Source of the DNA: Paenibacillus xerothermodurans
GTDB taxonomy: Bacteria; Bacillota; Bacilli; Paenibacillales; NBRC-103111
NCBI RefSeq assembly: GCF_002220865.2
Contig: NZ_NHRJ02000013.1
Coordinates: 38,799 to 102,798, forward strand
Reading direction: 5' to 3'
DNA length: 64,000 bases
Each line of letters opens with the position of its first letter. Position 1 is the stretch's first letter. Of this stretch, positions 1 through 8,572 are shown one piece after another. Under the pieces are notes generated by a model. The model did no database searches, was not told the origin of the DNA, and was given only the letters and a program-made list of their open reading frames with translations. The position numbers were made by a program, and so were the translations under genes.

Positions 1-325
1 TTTTGTGCTTGGCAAACCGTTTGTTAAAGGCATGAAGCAGCGTAATGATTCCAAACACAGCTGCTGTAGTAGCGAGTACAATATGAAATATAAGAAATAC
101 ATGATATGCGAGTTTCAGTTCTTCCGGTCCGCCGAATGTGGTGTTACCGACGAACACCGTTCGGGACATATACACAATGAAAAAGGCCAGCGCGAAACCG
201 GCTCCCCAAAGCATAAGCTTTTGATGGGATTCGCGATTCCCCTTCATAATTTGCGCCCAGCCTAACGCTACAAAAATAGCACTGATAACGATAAACGTAG
301 TACTAATCGTAGGCAGAATTTGCAT
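1..325 (-). CDS. ctaM: DUF420 / CtaM-like membrane protein, 3' part cut by window edge
   Basis: About 108 residues are visible from ATG at 325, preceded by a GGTGGGA-type ribosome binding site; the 3' end lies beyond base 1. The product begins MQILPTISTTFIVISAIFV and is mostly hydrophobic, with segments typical of DUF420 (YozB/CtaM), a small membrane protein needed for aa3-type oxidase function in Staphylococcus. It lies 32 bp downstream of ctaG on the same strand, which fits a role in cytochrome oxidase assembly. The family call rests on the residue pattern plus context; the missing C-terminus could not be checked. Confidence 0.75.
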   Translation of the reverse strand, partial: MQILPTISTTFIVISAIFVALGWAQIMKGNRESHQKLMLWGAGFALAFFIVYMSRTVFVGNTTFGGPEELKLAYHVFLIFHIVLATTAAVFGIITLLHAFNKRFAKHK

Positions 326-357
326 TATTTTTGTTCCCACCAATCAAAATAAAGTTA

Positions 358-1263
358 TTATATCCGGTGGATGTCCACTTGCGAAGCAGAATATCCATGG
401 ATGCTATGAGCCAGCTCCTCTTCCTCATCACGCTGCCGCTCTCTGCGATACCAACGAAAGAACACATAGCCCAACGCAATGCCATACACGATTTCTTGCA
501 CGATCTTCATAATGACACCGCCCAGCTGCTGATCGTTCACGAGCGTCAACAGCAGGTAAGATTCCGGCACGTTCGCATATGAATCGTACAGCGGTTTCCC
601 GGCAAAGATAATCAGCGCGCAAGCTGGAGTAAGCAGAATACCATTAATGAAAATGTATCCCATTTTCCGGAGGTCGCTGATCTTATTATACTCCGGCAGC
701 GGGCAAAATACAGGGAACCACATTTGAAACGCAGCCAGCAGAAAAATAATGTTATACATGAAATGCAGCAGCGGATGCGTCATCAACGTATCCATCACCA
801 TCGGTATATGGTAAAAGGAAAAAATGAAGTTGAACACGAATAACGCGACCAGCGGCGACGCTGCAACATTAATGAGACGCTGCATGGCAGCATGTTGAAA
901 TAGCGAGCGGAGCAGCCATCCCGGGGTGCCTAACAGCAGCAGCGGAGGCACAATCAAATAGGATATCGACTGCTGGAGCATATGCGCACTGAAGCTGTAG
1001 TGATGTGCATAATAGCTCAAAGGGCTGCCTTCAGCCACATAAAACAACAGCAGCCCTGAGTAAAAATAAAATTGCTCGCGCGCGCCCACCGGAGACGAAT
1101 CAGTAAATTGATGCCGCCAGCGATGAACAGTCAGCCCGTACAGCCATCCCATGACTATCAATATAAGAGCCAAAGCTGGACTCCAAAGCGTCGCGAAATT
1201 GCCTCCAACACCGACCGCCGTATCGCCCAAGTGTCCCATATGCGCTGTAGCCTCTGACTTCAT
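358..1263 (-). CDS. ctaG: CtaG, caa3-type cytochrome c oxidase assembly factor
   Basis: A 301-residue polytopic membrane protein with about seven hydrophobic segments, His-containing loops (YYAHHYSFSAHML near residue 85) and a short charged C-terminal tail. This matches Bacillus CtaG, required for assembly of active caa3 oxidase and proposed to act in copper delivery to subunit I. The ATG has AGGAGAGGT upstream at good spacing. It follows ctaF on the same strand, but a terminator-like hairpin lies in the 132-bp gap, so it may be expressed by partial read-through or from its own promoter. Confidence 0.92.
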   Translation of the reverse strand: MKSEATAHMGHLGDTAVGVGGNFATLWSPALALILIVMGWLYGLTVHRWRHQFTDSSPVGAREQFYFYSGLLLFYVAEGSPLSYYAHHYSFSAHMLQQSISYLIVPPLLLLGTPGWLLRSLFQHAAMQRLINVAASPLVALFVFNFIFSFYHIPMVMDTLMTHPLLHFMYNIIFLLAAFQMWFPVFCPLPEYNKISDLRKMGYIFINGILLTPACALIIFAGKPLYDSYANVPESYLLLTLVNDQQLGGVIMKIVQEIVYGIALGYVFFRWYRRERQRDEEEELAHSIHGYSASQVDIHRI

Positions 1264-1353
1264 GTTAACCTCTCCTTCCTCTGTATGCTAGTTGAGGAAA
1301 TTACAAGATTTTGATATTACTGGTTATTTGTGAAAATTAGTGCAATCCCTATG

Positions 1354-1392
1354 AAAAAAAGAGGGGCTTTCAGATAAAAGCCGCCTCCTCTT
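1354..1392 (-). terminator. Rho-independent terminator after ctaF
   Basis: On the minus strand an imperfect stem (AAGAGG... pairing with ...CCTCTT, inner CTTT/AAAG) is followed by a run of T. It separates the structural oxidase genes from ctaG. Confidence 0.7.
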
Positions 1393-1395
1393 CTA

Positions 1396-1710
1396 TTACC
1401 ACCACATCCAGTATACTGCAGCAGCTACTCCCGTCAAGGCCACGAAACCACCGAACAGTAAGCCAACGATTGGCATGAGGTGTCCTTTATCCTTCATGTG
1501 CATCCAGTATGCCAATTGGAAGATGATCTGAACGATCGCTAATCCAACCATGAACAAAATTAGAAAGCTGCGGTCCAATCCCCCATACAACACTGCTGCA
1601 AAAGCGAGCATGGTTAATATGATCGAAATAATGTATGACACGTAGTGATTTCTAGGGCCTTCCAGCTTATGCCGCCCGCCGGCATTTGAAGTATGTTGTT
1701 GGCTGCTCAT
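1396..1710 (-). CDS. ctaF: Cytochrome c oxidase subunit IV (caa3 type)
   Basis: A 104-residue protein with three hydrophobic segments and the LAYWMHMKDKGH signature of bacterial oxidase subunit IV (COX4_pro), which stabilises the subunit I/III core in the membrane. Its ATG immediately follows the ctaE stop codon (TAA then ATG), so the two are translationally coupled. Size and position match ctaF of Bacillus ctaCDEF operons. A terminator follows it. Confidence 0.93.
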   Translation of the reverse strand: MSSQQHTSNAGGRHKLEGPRNHYVSYIISIILTMLAFAAVLYGGLDRSFLILFMVGLAIVQIIFQLAYWMHMKDKGHLMPIVGLLFGGFVALTGVAAAVYWMWW

Positions 1711-2331
1711 TTACGGTCCCACCTTCCCCATCAAGTACACGACGGTGAAAATAAATACCCATACGACGTCGATAAAGTGCCAGTACAACCCAGCCACATA
1801 ATACTTAGGTGCTGTCACAACCGTGAGCCCTTTCTTCATAGAGGAGATGACCAATAGCGTGATCCACACTATACCAAACGCGACGTGCGCACCATGGAAG
1901 CCAACCAACGTGTAGAACGAGGTCGCGAACGCGCTCTTGGAGAATACATGCCCTTCATGCACATAATGAACGAATTCATAAATTTCGAGAGCTAAAAAGC
2001 TCAAACCGAGCAGCACGGTGATAATCATCCACATGTTCAGCTTTTTCAAATCGCCACGGTGTAAAGCCATGGTACCGAACACACTGGTCAGCGAACTTGT
2101 CAGCAAAATGAACGTAGACAAAGCAACCAGACCTAATTGGAATATCTCCTGACCCGTCGGGCCGTCCGGCACTTGATTACGCAGTGCGATAAAGGAGGCG
2201 AAAAGCATACCGAACAACACGCATTCTCCGCCGAGGAATAACCAGAAACCAAGTACTTTATTCTTGCCTTCCAACGTCGCGGTTTCCGCGTGAGGTGGCA
2301 AGGCGCCACCTGCTTCGTGATGTGCACTCAT
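1711..2331 (-). CDS. ctaE: Cytochrome c oxidase subunit III
   Basis: A 206-residue membrane protein with five predicted membrane spans. It contains the conserved subunit III segments GFHGAHVAFGIVW and YWHFIDVVWVFIF close to the C-terminus. In caa3 oxidases subunit III supports the catalytic core and proton uptake. The start ATG overlaps the ctaD stop in an ATGA arrangement, and the stop abuts ctaF, so expression is tightly coupled within ctaCDEF. Confidence 0.96.
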   Translation of the reverse strand: MSAHHEAGGALPPHAETATLEGKNKVLGFWLFLGGECVLFGMLFASFIALRNQVPDGPTGQEIFQLGLVALSTFILLTSSLTSVFGTMALHRGDLKKLNMWMIITVLLGLSFLALEIYEFVHYVHEGHVFSKSAFATSFYTLVGFHGAHVAFGIVWITLLVISSMKKGLTVVTAPKYYVAGLYWHFIDVVWVFIFTVVYLMGKVGP

Positions 2332-4178
2332 GCCTTAACCCCCTTTTCTTCAAGTTCTTCCGGCTCGATATGGAAGCCAGGATCATCGTTAATCGATCTC
2401 AGGAACATGGAACCGAACAACAAGCCCATACCTACCGCTACAACCAGGTATTCATGATACATGAAGCCAAAGCCCGCTATGAAGAAGCCAACCGAGAAAA
2501 TCAACGGGAGGATCGATGGATTCGGCATATGAATAGAACCGATTGGCTCCGCCGGCGTCATCTCTTTGTTGCCCGCCATCTTCTCCTTCCACAGCGGATC
2601 CAAGCCGCGTACCAGTGGAGTTTGTTTGAAGTTATACTCAGGTGCAGGCGACGGAATAGCCCATTCCAGAGTACGTCCGTCCCAAGGATCTGCAGGTGCA
2701 TTTTGCGGCTTACGCTGCGTTGAAATAACATTGATCAGGAATACGATAGTTCCGATACCCATCAAGAAAGCGCCTATTGTACTGATAAGGTTACCCTCTT
2801 CTAAGCCGACGCCAGGCTGATATGTAAACACGCGGCGTGGCATACCCATCAATCCCAAGAAATGCTGAGGGAAGAATGTTAAATGGAAGCCGATAAAGAA
2901 CGTCCAAAAATGGATTTTGCCCAGAGTCTCGTTGAGCATGCGGCCGAACATTTTTGGCCACCAGTAATACATGCCGGCGAACAAGCCGAGCACCAAACCA
3001 CCCACGATTACGTAGTGGAAGTGAGCTACAACGAAATATGTGTCATGATATTGGAAGTCTGCTGCGGGTACCGCGAGCATAACTCCTGTCGTACCGCCCA
3101 TAACGAATGTAGGAATAAATGCCGTTGCAAAAATATTTGCCGTGGAGAAAGTAATTTGACCTCCCCACAGTGTAAATAACCAGTTAAAGATCTTTACGCC
3201 GGTCGGCACTGCAATGGCCATGGTCGCGATCGAGAAGATCGAGTTACCTACAGCCCCGATACCTACAGCAAACATATGGTGAACCCAGACCATGAAACCC
3301 AGGAAACCGATCAACGCTGTTGCAAATACCATAGAGCTGTAACCAAACAGACGCTTTCTGGAGAACGTAGAAACAATTTCAGAGATAATACCGAATGCAG
3401 GCAAAATCAGGATGTAAACCTCAGGATGCCCGAAAATCCAGAATATGTGCTGCCACAGCACCGGGTTACCGCCCTTCGACACATCGAAGAAAGCTCCTTC
3501 GAACAACCGGTCGAACATTAATTGAACCAAGCCCACGGTGATCGCGGGAAACGCGAACAGGATCAGAGCGGAAGTGATAAACGCCGTCCAAGTGAACAGA
3601 GGCATCCTCATGTATGTCATACCTGGCGCACGCATGTTGATGATCGTCACCAGGAAGTTAATCCCTCCGATTAACGTACCGAGACCGGAGATTTGGAGTC
3701 CCAGCACGTAGAAGTCGACACCATGCGAATTTCCCGAAGGATCGATAATGGAGGATAGAGGTGCATAAGCTGTCCAACCGGCCGCCGGAGCACCGCCCAA
3801 AAACCAGCTCACGTTGAGCATGATGCCTCCGAACACAAACAGCCATAACCCTAACGCGTTTACAAAAGGAAACGCTACGTCGCGCGCGCCGATTTGCAGC
3901 GGTACAATCGCATTCATAAAGGCGAAAATCAGCGGCATCGCGGCAAAGAAGATCATCGTTGTGCCGTGCATGGTTGTCAATTCGTTAAAAGTATTGCCAA
4001 TAAAAAGTTCATTATCTGGATACATTAGTTGTATACGGATCAGTACCGCTTCCAAACCGCCGAGCAGAAAGAAAAAACCACCGAAAATCAGATACAGGAT
4101 ACCGATCTTTTTGTGGTCAACTGTTGTCAACCAATCCATTAATCCGGTGTAATGCTTTCGAGTATGAGCGTGAGCCAA
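2328..4178 (-). CDS. ctaD: Cytochrome c oxidase subunit I (caa3 type)
   Basis: A 616-residue haem-copper oxidase catalytic subunit. Visible hallmarks are the low-spin haem region TTMHGTTMIFF, the CuB/cross-linked Tyr segment HPEVYILILPAFG, the HH pair in VWVHHMFAVG and the haem ligands in VVAHFHYVIVGG. It reduces oxygen to water while pumping protons. The start is TTG at 4176-4178 with an AAGGAGGT site 7-8 nt upstream. An extra C-terminal soluble segment of about 90 residues after the twelve core spans is typical of Bacillus caa3 subunit I, in which part of subunit III is fused. It lies 31 bp from ctaC. Confidence 0.97.
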   Translation of the reverse strand: MAHAHTRKHYTGLMDWLTTVDHKKIGILYLIFGGFFFLLGGLEAVLIRIQLMYPDNELFIGNTFNELTTMHGTTMIFFAAMPLIFAFMNAIVPLQIGARDVAFPFVNALGLWLFVFGGIMLNVSWFLGGAPAAGWTAYAPLSSIIDPSGNSHGVDFYVLGLQISGLGTLIGGINFLVTIINMRAPGMTYMRMPLFTWTAFITSALILFAFPAITVGLVQLMFDRLFEGAFFDVSKGGNPVLWQHIFWIFGHPEVYILILPAFGIISEIVSTFSRKRLFGYSSMVFATALIGFLGFMVWVHHMFAVGIGAVGNSIFSIATMAIAVPTGVKIFNWLFTLWGGQITFSTANIFATAFIPTFVMGGTTGVMLAVPAADFQYHDTYFVVAHFHYVIVGGLVLGLFAGMYYWWPKMFGRMLNETLGKIHFWTFFIGFHLTFFPQHFLGLMGMPRRVFTYQPGVGLEEGNLISTIGAFLMGIGTIVFLINVISTQRKPQNAPADPWDGRTLEWAIPSPAPEYNFKQTPLVRGLDPLWKEKMAGNKEMTPAEPIGSIHMPNPSILPLIFSVGFFIAGFGFMYHEYLVVAVGMGLLFGSMFLRSINDDPGFHIEPEELEEKGVKA

Positions 4179-4209
4179 CGTGTTTACCTCCTTTTCACCA
4201 AGATGTGCA

Positions 4210-5220
4210 TTATTTCAATGCATTCAAGTATTTAATAAGATCGTTAACCTGCTGTTCCTGCAAAGGTACCGGCGGCATCTGCGTATCCGGTTTCACTTCC
4301 TGCGGATTTACGATCCAAGCATGCAAGTTCCGGTCGTTCTCTGCACCGCGCGGCATGACACCCGCGATCATCTCACGCTTGGCAAATCCGTTCAGGTTCG
4401 GACCGAATCCGAGCCCATCCGCACTCACTGCATGACAGGACAAGCAGTTGTCTTTAAACACTTGTTCACCAGCCTTGGCTTCAGCAGGAATCGCGACAGG
4501 CGTCTTCATGTCCTCTACCCAGGCATTAAAGTCTGCTTCGGATTTCGATACAACTTTGAAATCCATCAAAGCGTGGGAGTCGCCGCAAAGCTCAGCACAT
4601 TTACCTAAGAACACTTCCGCTTCGTCCGCTTCCAAATACATAATGTTGGTCATGCCCACGTTAGTGTCTTGCTTACCAGCCAGCGAGGGTACCCAAAAAG
4701 AGTGAATCACGTCAGCAGAAGTAATTTCCAGTGCAATTTTTTTGTTCACAGGAATAACGAGATCTTGTGCCGTTGCAATGCCCAGCTTCGGATAATCGAA
4801 CTGCCACCAGAATTGATGCGCTGTCACTTTGACGTGAATCGCTTCCTTGTTTTCAATGTGATTGGCGGACAAATTCACAGTGTAGCTCACCGTCGGCACA
4901 GCGAGAATAAGCAATAGGATGATTGGGATAACTGTCCAAATGATTTCAAGCGTATGACTGCCTTCCACCTGCTTCGGAATGATGTCTTTGTCTCCCTTTT
5001 TCTTACGGAAGCGTATTAACACATAAATGTAAATCGCGAACACAACCAAGACAACGATGACCATAATGCCTAAGCTCAGCTGCATCAAAAACAGCTGGTC
5101 TCTTGCAACGGGACCTCTTGGCTTTAGGGCGGAAATTGTATCGCTTCCACACCCCGTCAAAAGCAACATCATCAACCCGAAAAGAGGGATGAAACGCCAC
5201 AGATTTTGCCATCGATTCAT
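4210..5220 (-). CDS. ctaC: Cytochrome c oxidase subunit II with fused cytochrome c domain
   Basis: A 336-residue lipoprotein. The start is ATG at 5220, placed 9 nt after GAGGTGGGA; an upstream in-frame ATG lacks such a site. The signal peptide ends in LLTGC (lipid Cys24). Two membrane spans follow (about 45-69 and 92-112). The CuA centre is formed by H173, C208, C212 and H216 (CAELCGDSH). A C-terminal cytochrome c domain has CLSCH at 259-263 and a likely distal Met near 315. The fused haem c domain defines the caa3 type, which accepts electrons from cytochrome c. It is the first gene of ctaCDEF. Confidence 0.97.
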   Translation of the reverse strand: MNRWQNLWRFIPLFGLMMLLLTGCGSDTISALKPRGPVARDQLFLMQLSLGIMVIVVLVVFAIYIYVLIRFRKKKGDKDIIPKQVEGSHTLEIIWTVIPIILLLILAVPTVSYTVNLSANHIENKEAIHVKVTAHQFWWQFDYPKLGIATAQDLVIPVNKKIALEITSADVIHSFWVPSLAGKQDTNVGMTNIMYLEADEAEVFLGKCAELCGDSHALMDFKVVSKSEADFNAWVEDMKTPVAIPAEAKAGEQVFKDNCLSCHAVSADGLGFGPNLNGFAKREMIAGVMPRGAENDRNLHAWIVNPQEVKPDTQMPPVPLQEQQVNDLIKYLNALK

Positions 5221-5298
5221 CTTATCAATCCCACCTCTAAAGCTAATATTTTTCGAACAAAAGGTCATATATTGTCAATGAACCTAATTACCATATTA

Positions 5299-5327
5299 AC
5301 TATAATTAGGCACTTGAATTTTGTCAA
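5299..5327 (-). promoter_or_regulatory. Sigma-A promoter of ctaCDEF with upstream ResD-like motif
   Basis: On the minus strand: TTGACA (5322-5327), a 17-bp spacer and TATAGT (5299-5304), giving a leader of about 70 nt before ctaC. At 5341-5349, just upstream of the -35, the minus strand reads TTTGTGAAC, one base from the ResD site TTTGTGAAT known in Bacillus; it overlaps the palindrome GTGAA-G-TTCAC. Control by ResD is an inference. Confidence 0.7.
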
Positions 5328-5853
5328 TGAATCTCGTGAAGTTCACAAATTGTTCTCAATCCTCGGTTTGCTTAGGTTTTTCGACGTTCGCGCAGGGAAT
5401 TCTGGCTCTAATAATCGCCTCTATCAGACATTAAAATAGGACCTTCGAACACGTATAATTACCCCCATTTAATGAATCCTATTTATAGAAATTAAACACT
5501 TTCAAAATATAATTTCGGCCAGTTGGATTTATGTCTTTTGGATTTGAACTTTGCGTGATAATTATGGAAAAAAGATTTGGAGAGCAGCTTTATTTCGATG
5601 CCGCTGAACCGGCGTGATGCTGGATGAATGTGGTATACCGTTCTCTGTTCTTTCCTTAATTATATAGCTGCAATGTGATGAGCGACCGCTGCGGCATGGC
5701 CGGTTTCTTTTTCCTCACGCTTCCTGTAGAATGCAGGTAGAACTATGGGGATTAGGGCGACAGCAGTACCGGAACATATAGATCCAGTAGAATTCTGTTC
5801 CGCTGCTTATACTACTTCGTGGAATGAATTGGTAGATGAGGAGATTAGCTATA
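5328..5853. other. Divergent intergenic region ctaC / DEAD-box helicase
   Basis: About 525 bp without a convincing gene. The left part holds the ctaC control region. The right part should be the helicase leader: it contains CG-rich inverted segments (5598-5625 and 5690-5705), the latter followed by TTTCTTTTTC, which could form a weak attenuator. I could not define a clear plus-strand promoter. Confidence 0.4.
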
Positions 5854-7719
5854 ATGAAATCAAATTTATTCGCCGCTCTTGGCATCGACGAACAGATGGC
5901 GGAGGCGTTAAGGCAACACGGCTATACCCAGCCCACACCTATACAAAAGGAAGCAATTCCGGTCATACTATCGGGCGCAGATGTTATTGCTCAGGCCCAA
6001 ACAGGCACGGGCAAGACGCTGGCGTTCGTGCTTCCGATTCTCGAAAGTATCGAGGAGACAAAAGATTACACGCAGGCGCTGATCGTGACTCCCACCCGTG
6101 AGCTGGCCATCCAGATCGCAGGCGAAGTACGCAAATGGGCCCCGATGAAAGGGGTGCGTGTGCTTGCTGCTTACGGCGGACAGGATGTTGAGCGCCAGCT
6201 GAAGCAGCTGGAAGGGTCAGTGCACATGATCATCGCTACTCCGGGACGTCTGCTGGATCATCTCCGCAGAGGCACCGTGAATCTACAGCGCTTGTCAACG
6301 CTGGTACTCGATGAAGCGGACCAAATGCTGCACATGGGTTTTCTGCAGGAGGTCGAAGATATTATCATCCAAACATCACCTAAGAGACAGACGTTGTTAT
6401 TCTCGGCCACCATGCCGGGACCCATTCGCAATCTGGCGAAAGGTTACATGAAACAACCGGAGGAAATCAAAGTAAAGTCCAAACAGATCACGCTGACGGA
6501 GATCGAACAGATCGCTGTTAAAACGACGGACCGCGGCAAGCAAGAGGCTTTGTTTAGACTGCTTGAGGAGTACCGGCCGTTTTTGGCGATGATTTTTTGC
6601 CGGACGAAGCTGCGGGCTTCGAAGCTGAATCAAGCGCTGCAGGAAGCCGGCTATGCTTCCGATGAGCTGCACGGCGATCTCACACAAGCGAAGCGTGAAC
6701 AAGTGATGAAACGGTTCCGTGATGCCAAAATCCAACTGCTGGTAGCTACCGACATTGCCGCTCGCGGATTGGATGTTGAAGGAATCACCCACGTGTTCAA
6801 CTACGATATGCCCCATGATGTGGAGAGCTATATCCACCGTATAGGCCGTACCGGACGAGCCGGACAGAGAGGTATGGCGGTGACGATGGTGACCCCGCGC
6901 GACCAAGGAGCGCTTGCCGAGATCGAGCGCGGCATCAATGCGGAGCTGCCGCGGCGGACGATGAAAGCGGATGGCGAGCTCAGCGAAGCGAGAACAAGCG
7001 GACGCGGCGGGGCCGAGCGCAGACGGCCGGCGGCGGAGAGCCCGGTCGACTTGAGCACGCGCGGCGAGAGGGCTGCAGGCCGCGGCCGGCGCGGGGCGGC
7101 ACGCGGTGAGCGCGGACGGGCGGCAGCCGGCGCTCGCGGGGCCGCAGGCGCGAGGCGCGATGGCGCGGCGGACGGCACGGCACGCGGTGAGCGCGGACGG
7201 GCGGCGGCTGGCGCGCGCGGGGCCGCAGGCGCGAGGCGCGACGGCGCCGCGGACGGCACGGCGCGCGGTGAGCGCGGACGGGCGGCAGCCGGCGCTCGCG
7301 GGGCCGCAGGCGCGAGGCGCGATGGCGCCGCGGACGGCACGGCGCGCGGTGAGCGCGGACGGGCGGCAGCCGGCGCTCGCGGGGCCGCAGGCGTGAGGCG
7401 CGATGGCGCCGCGGACGGCACGGCGCGCGGTGAGCGCGGACGGGCGGCAGCTGGCGCTCGCGGGGCCGCAGGCGCGAGGCGCGATGGCACGGCGCGCGGT
7501 GAGCGCGGACGGGCGGCGGCTGGCGCGCGCGGGGCCGCAGGCGCGAGGCGCGGCGGCGACGACGGCGAGTGGACCACGAAGCGGGAGGCGCTGCGGGCGG
7601 CGAGAGAAGCGGCGGCAGGGCGCGGGGCACGCAGAGCCGAAGGCGCACGCGGCGCGGGAGCTGGCGGTGGCGCACGCGGCGAGCGCAAGGGCGGCGGTCG
7701 AGGCCGCCGGGGCCGGTGA
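5854..7719 (+). CDS. DEAD-box RNA helicase with repeat-expanded Arg/Gly/Ala tail
   Basis: 621 residues from ATG at 5854, with AGGAG 10 nt upstream (an in-frame ATG at 5836 is less well placed). The helicase core spans roughly residues 1-365: Q motif near 26-31, Walker A AQTGTGKT (48-55), PTRELA, TPGR, DEAD in LVLDEADQM (about 150), SAT, then HGDLTQAKR, ATDIAARGLD and HRIGRTGRAG. It should unwind RNA with ATP. It resembles CshA/DeaD-type helicases of cold adaptation, ribosome assembly and RNA decay. From about residue 370 the protein is low-complexity R/G/A, with six tandem units of a 27-residue repeat, likely a disordered RNA-binding tail. The exact paralogue cannot be set from sequence alone. 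Confidence 0.93.
   Translation: MKSNLFAALGIDEQMAEALRQHGYTQPTPIQKEAIPVILSGADVIAQAQTGTGKTLAFVLPILESIEETKDYTQALIVTPTRELAIQIAGEVRKWAPMKGVRVLAAYGGQDVERQLKQLEGSVHMIIATPGRLLDHLRRGTVNLQRLSTLVLDEADQMLHMGFLQEVEDIIIQTSPKRQTLLFSATMPGPIRNLAKGYMKQPEEIKVKSKQITLTEIEQIAVKTTDRGKQEALFRLLEEYRPFLAMIFCRTKLRASKLNQALQEAGYASDELHGDLTQAKREQVMKRFRDAKIQLLVATDIAARGLDVEGITHVFNYDMPHDVESYIHRIGRTGRAGQRGMAVTMVTPRDQGALAEIERGINAELPRRTMKADGELSEARTSGRGGAERRRPAAESPVDLSTRGERAAGRGRRGAARGERGRAAAGARGAAGARRDGAADGTARGERGRAAAGARGAAGARRDGAADGTARGERGRAAAGARGAAGARRDGAADGTARGERGRAAAGARGAAGVRRDGAADGTARGERGRAAAGARGAAGARRDGTARGERGRAAAGARGAAGARRGGDDGEWTTKREALRAAREAAAGRGARRAEGARGAGAGGGARGERKGGGRGRRGR
7099..7556 (+). repeat. 81-bp tandem repeat array inside the helicase gene
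   Basis: Six head-to-tail units starting at 7099, 7180, 7261, 7342, 7423 and 7492. The first four are exactly 81 bp, the fifth is 69 bp and the sixth is partial. Each unit encodes ARGERGRAAAGARGAAG followed by ARRDGAADGT. Units are nearly identical at DNA level, differing by single bases such as a V-for-A change in unit 4, indicating recent expansion. Confidence 0.95.
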
Positions 7720-7720
7720 G

Positions 7721-7745
7721 CCAGCCACGCGAACGGCGTGGCTGG
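7721..7745 (+). terminator. Hairpin after helicase gene
   Basis: A perfect 10-bp stem CCAGCCACGC / GCGTGGCTGG begins 2 bp after the stop codon. No strong T-tract follows, so it may be a weak terminator or an mRNA-stabilising hairpin. Confidence 0.5.
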
Positions 7746-7884
7746 GCTCTCGGCGCATGCCGGTTCACACACTATTGGCCGCCGAACGGTACTTCATGAC
7801 CAAGACACCTTTACCCGACATGGTAAAGCATGTAAAATGTAGGAAGAAACCGGTTTCCAACTTCCAAAACCAAGGAGGGCATCC

Positions 7885-8475
7885 ATGTACGAATTAAACG
7901 CGAATGACGTCATTTTTATTTTTACCGGACCTAACGGCGCAGGCCGTAGAACTGTTGCCCAAATGTCAGGCAGTACACTTGGTGTTAAGCAGGTTATTTC
8001 GTACACGACTAGACCACCTCGATCAGCGGAAGTAGATGGTCAGGACTATCATTTTACTACGCGTGAAAATTTTATCGCCGCTCAGCAGAACAACGAATTT
8101 GTCGAGGTCATTGAGATTGACGGTAATTTATACGGAGTGAAGGAGCAGGATATTGCTCGGACATTGCAAAAATACGGGGCGGTATACTTGATTCTTAACC
8201 GTTTTGGCGCCGATGCCGTGAAGCAGCAGTATGGAACGCAAGCCGTACGTATCTTCATTTACGCAGACCGTGACACCATCCAGAAGCGCGAGCAGGAGCG
8301 CGGTGATTCCCCGGAGTTGATCCAGCGTTACATGTCACACTATGAAGAAGAAATGGCATATAAAGACCAGTGCGAGCACGTGTTTGAAAACTTGGATCTA
8401 GCACATACCGTATTTGACTTGACCAAGACTTTGGACGACAATTATCTGCACCGGAATCTTGTTGACAAGGACTAA
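7885..8475 (+). CDS. Guanylate-kinase-like protein with altered P-loop
   Basis: 196 residues from ATG at 7885, 7 nt after AAGGAGGG. The fold is that of guanylate kinase: P-loop FTGPNGAGRRT (14-23), then the GMP-binding segment SYTTRPPRSAEVDGQDYHF (about 38-56), the FVEVIEIDGNLYG region and a C-terminal helical part. Gmk phosphorylates GMP to GDP. The Walker A lysine (GxGK) is replaced by Arg21 (GAGRRT), so catalysis is uncertain; a role as a nucleotide-sensing or weakly active paralogue is possible. The length equals ordinary Gmk. A strong terminator follows. Confidence 0.82.
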   Translation: MYELNANDVIFIFTGPNGAGRRTVAQMSGSTLGVKQVISYTTRPPRSAEVDGQDYHFTTRENFIAAQQNNEFVEVIEIDGNLYGVKEQDIARTLQKYGAVYLILNRFGADAVKQQYGTQAVRIFIYADRDTIQKREQERGDSPELIQRYMSHYEEEMAYKDQCEHVFENLDLAHTVFDLTKTLDDNYLHRNLVDKD

Positions 8476-8511
8476 GATGTGACTGTCCGAGGCAAAATTG
8501 ATAAAATGGAT

Positions 8512-8551
8512 AAAAGACCGGTACCGCCGTAACGGCGATTGGTCTTTTTTT
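8512..8551 (+). terminator. Rho-independent terminator after the Gmk-like gene
   Basis: Stem AAAAGACC (8512-8519) pairs with GGTCTTTT (8541-8548), with an inner CCGCC/GGCG helix and seven T at the end. It lies only about 20 bp before the next gene's start. Confidence 0.9.
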
Positions 8552-8572
8552 CATAGAAAGGTGCGATCGATC

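Noticed and set aside
5560..5853. Cobalamin or other riboswitch in the helicase leader
   Set aside because: Some GC-rich inverted segments exist, but consensus core sequences are missing.
6397..7768. Long minus-strand open frames of 262 to 453 codons across the helicase gene
   Set aside because: They arise from the GC-rich 81-bp repeat array read backwards, are Arg/Pro/Ala low complexity, have no ribosome binding site and overlap a well-supported DEAD-box gene.
7106..7897. Plus-strand alternate frames in the repeat array
   Set aside because: Frame-shifted images of the repeat (SADGRQLALAGPQARG units) without start signals.
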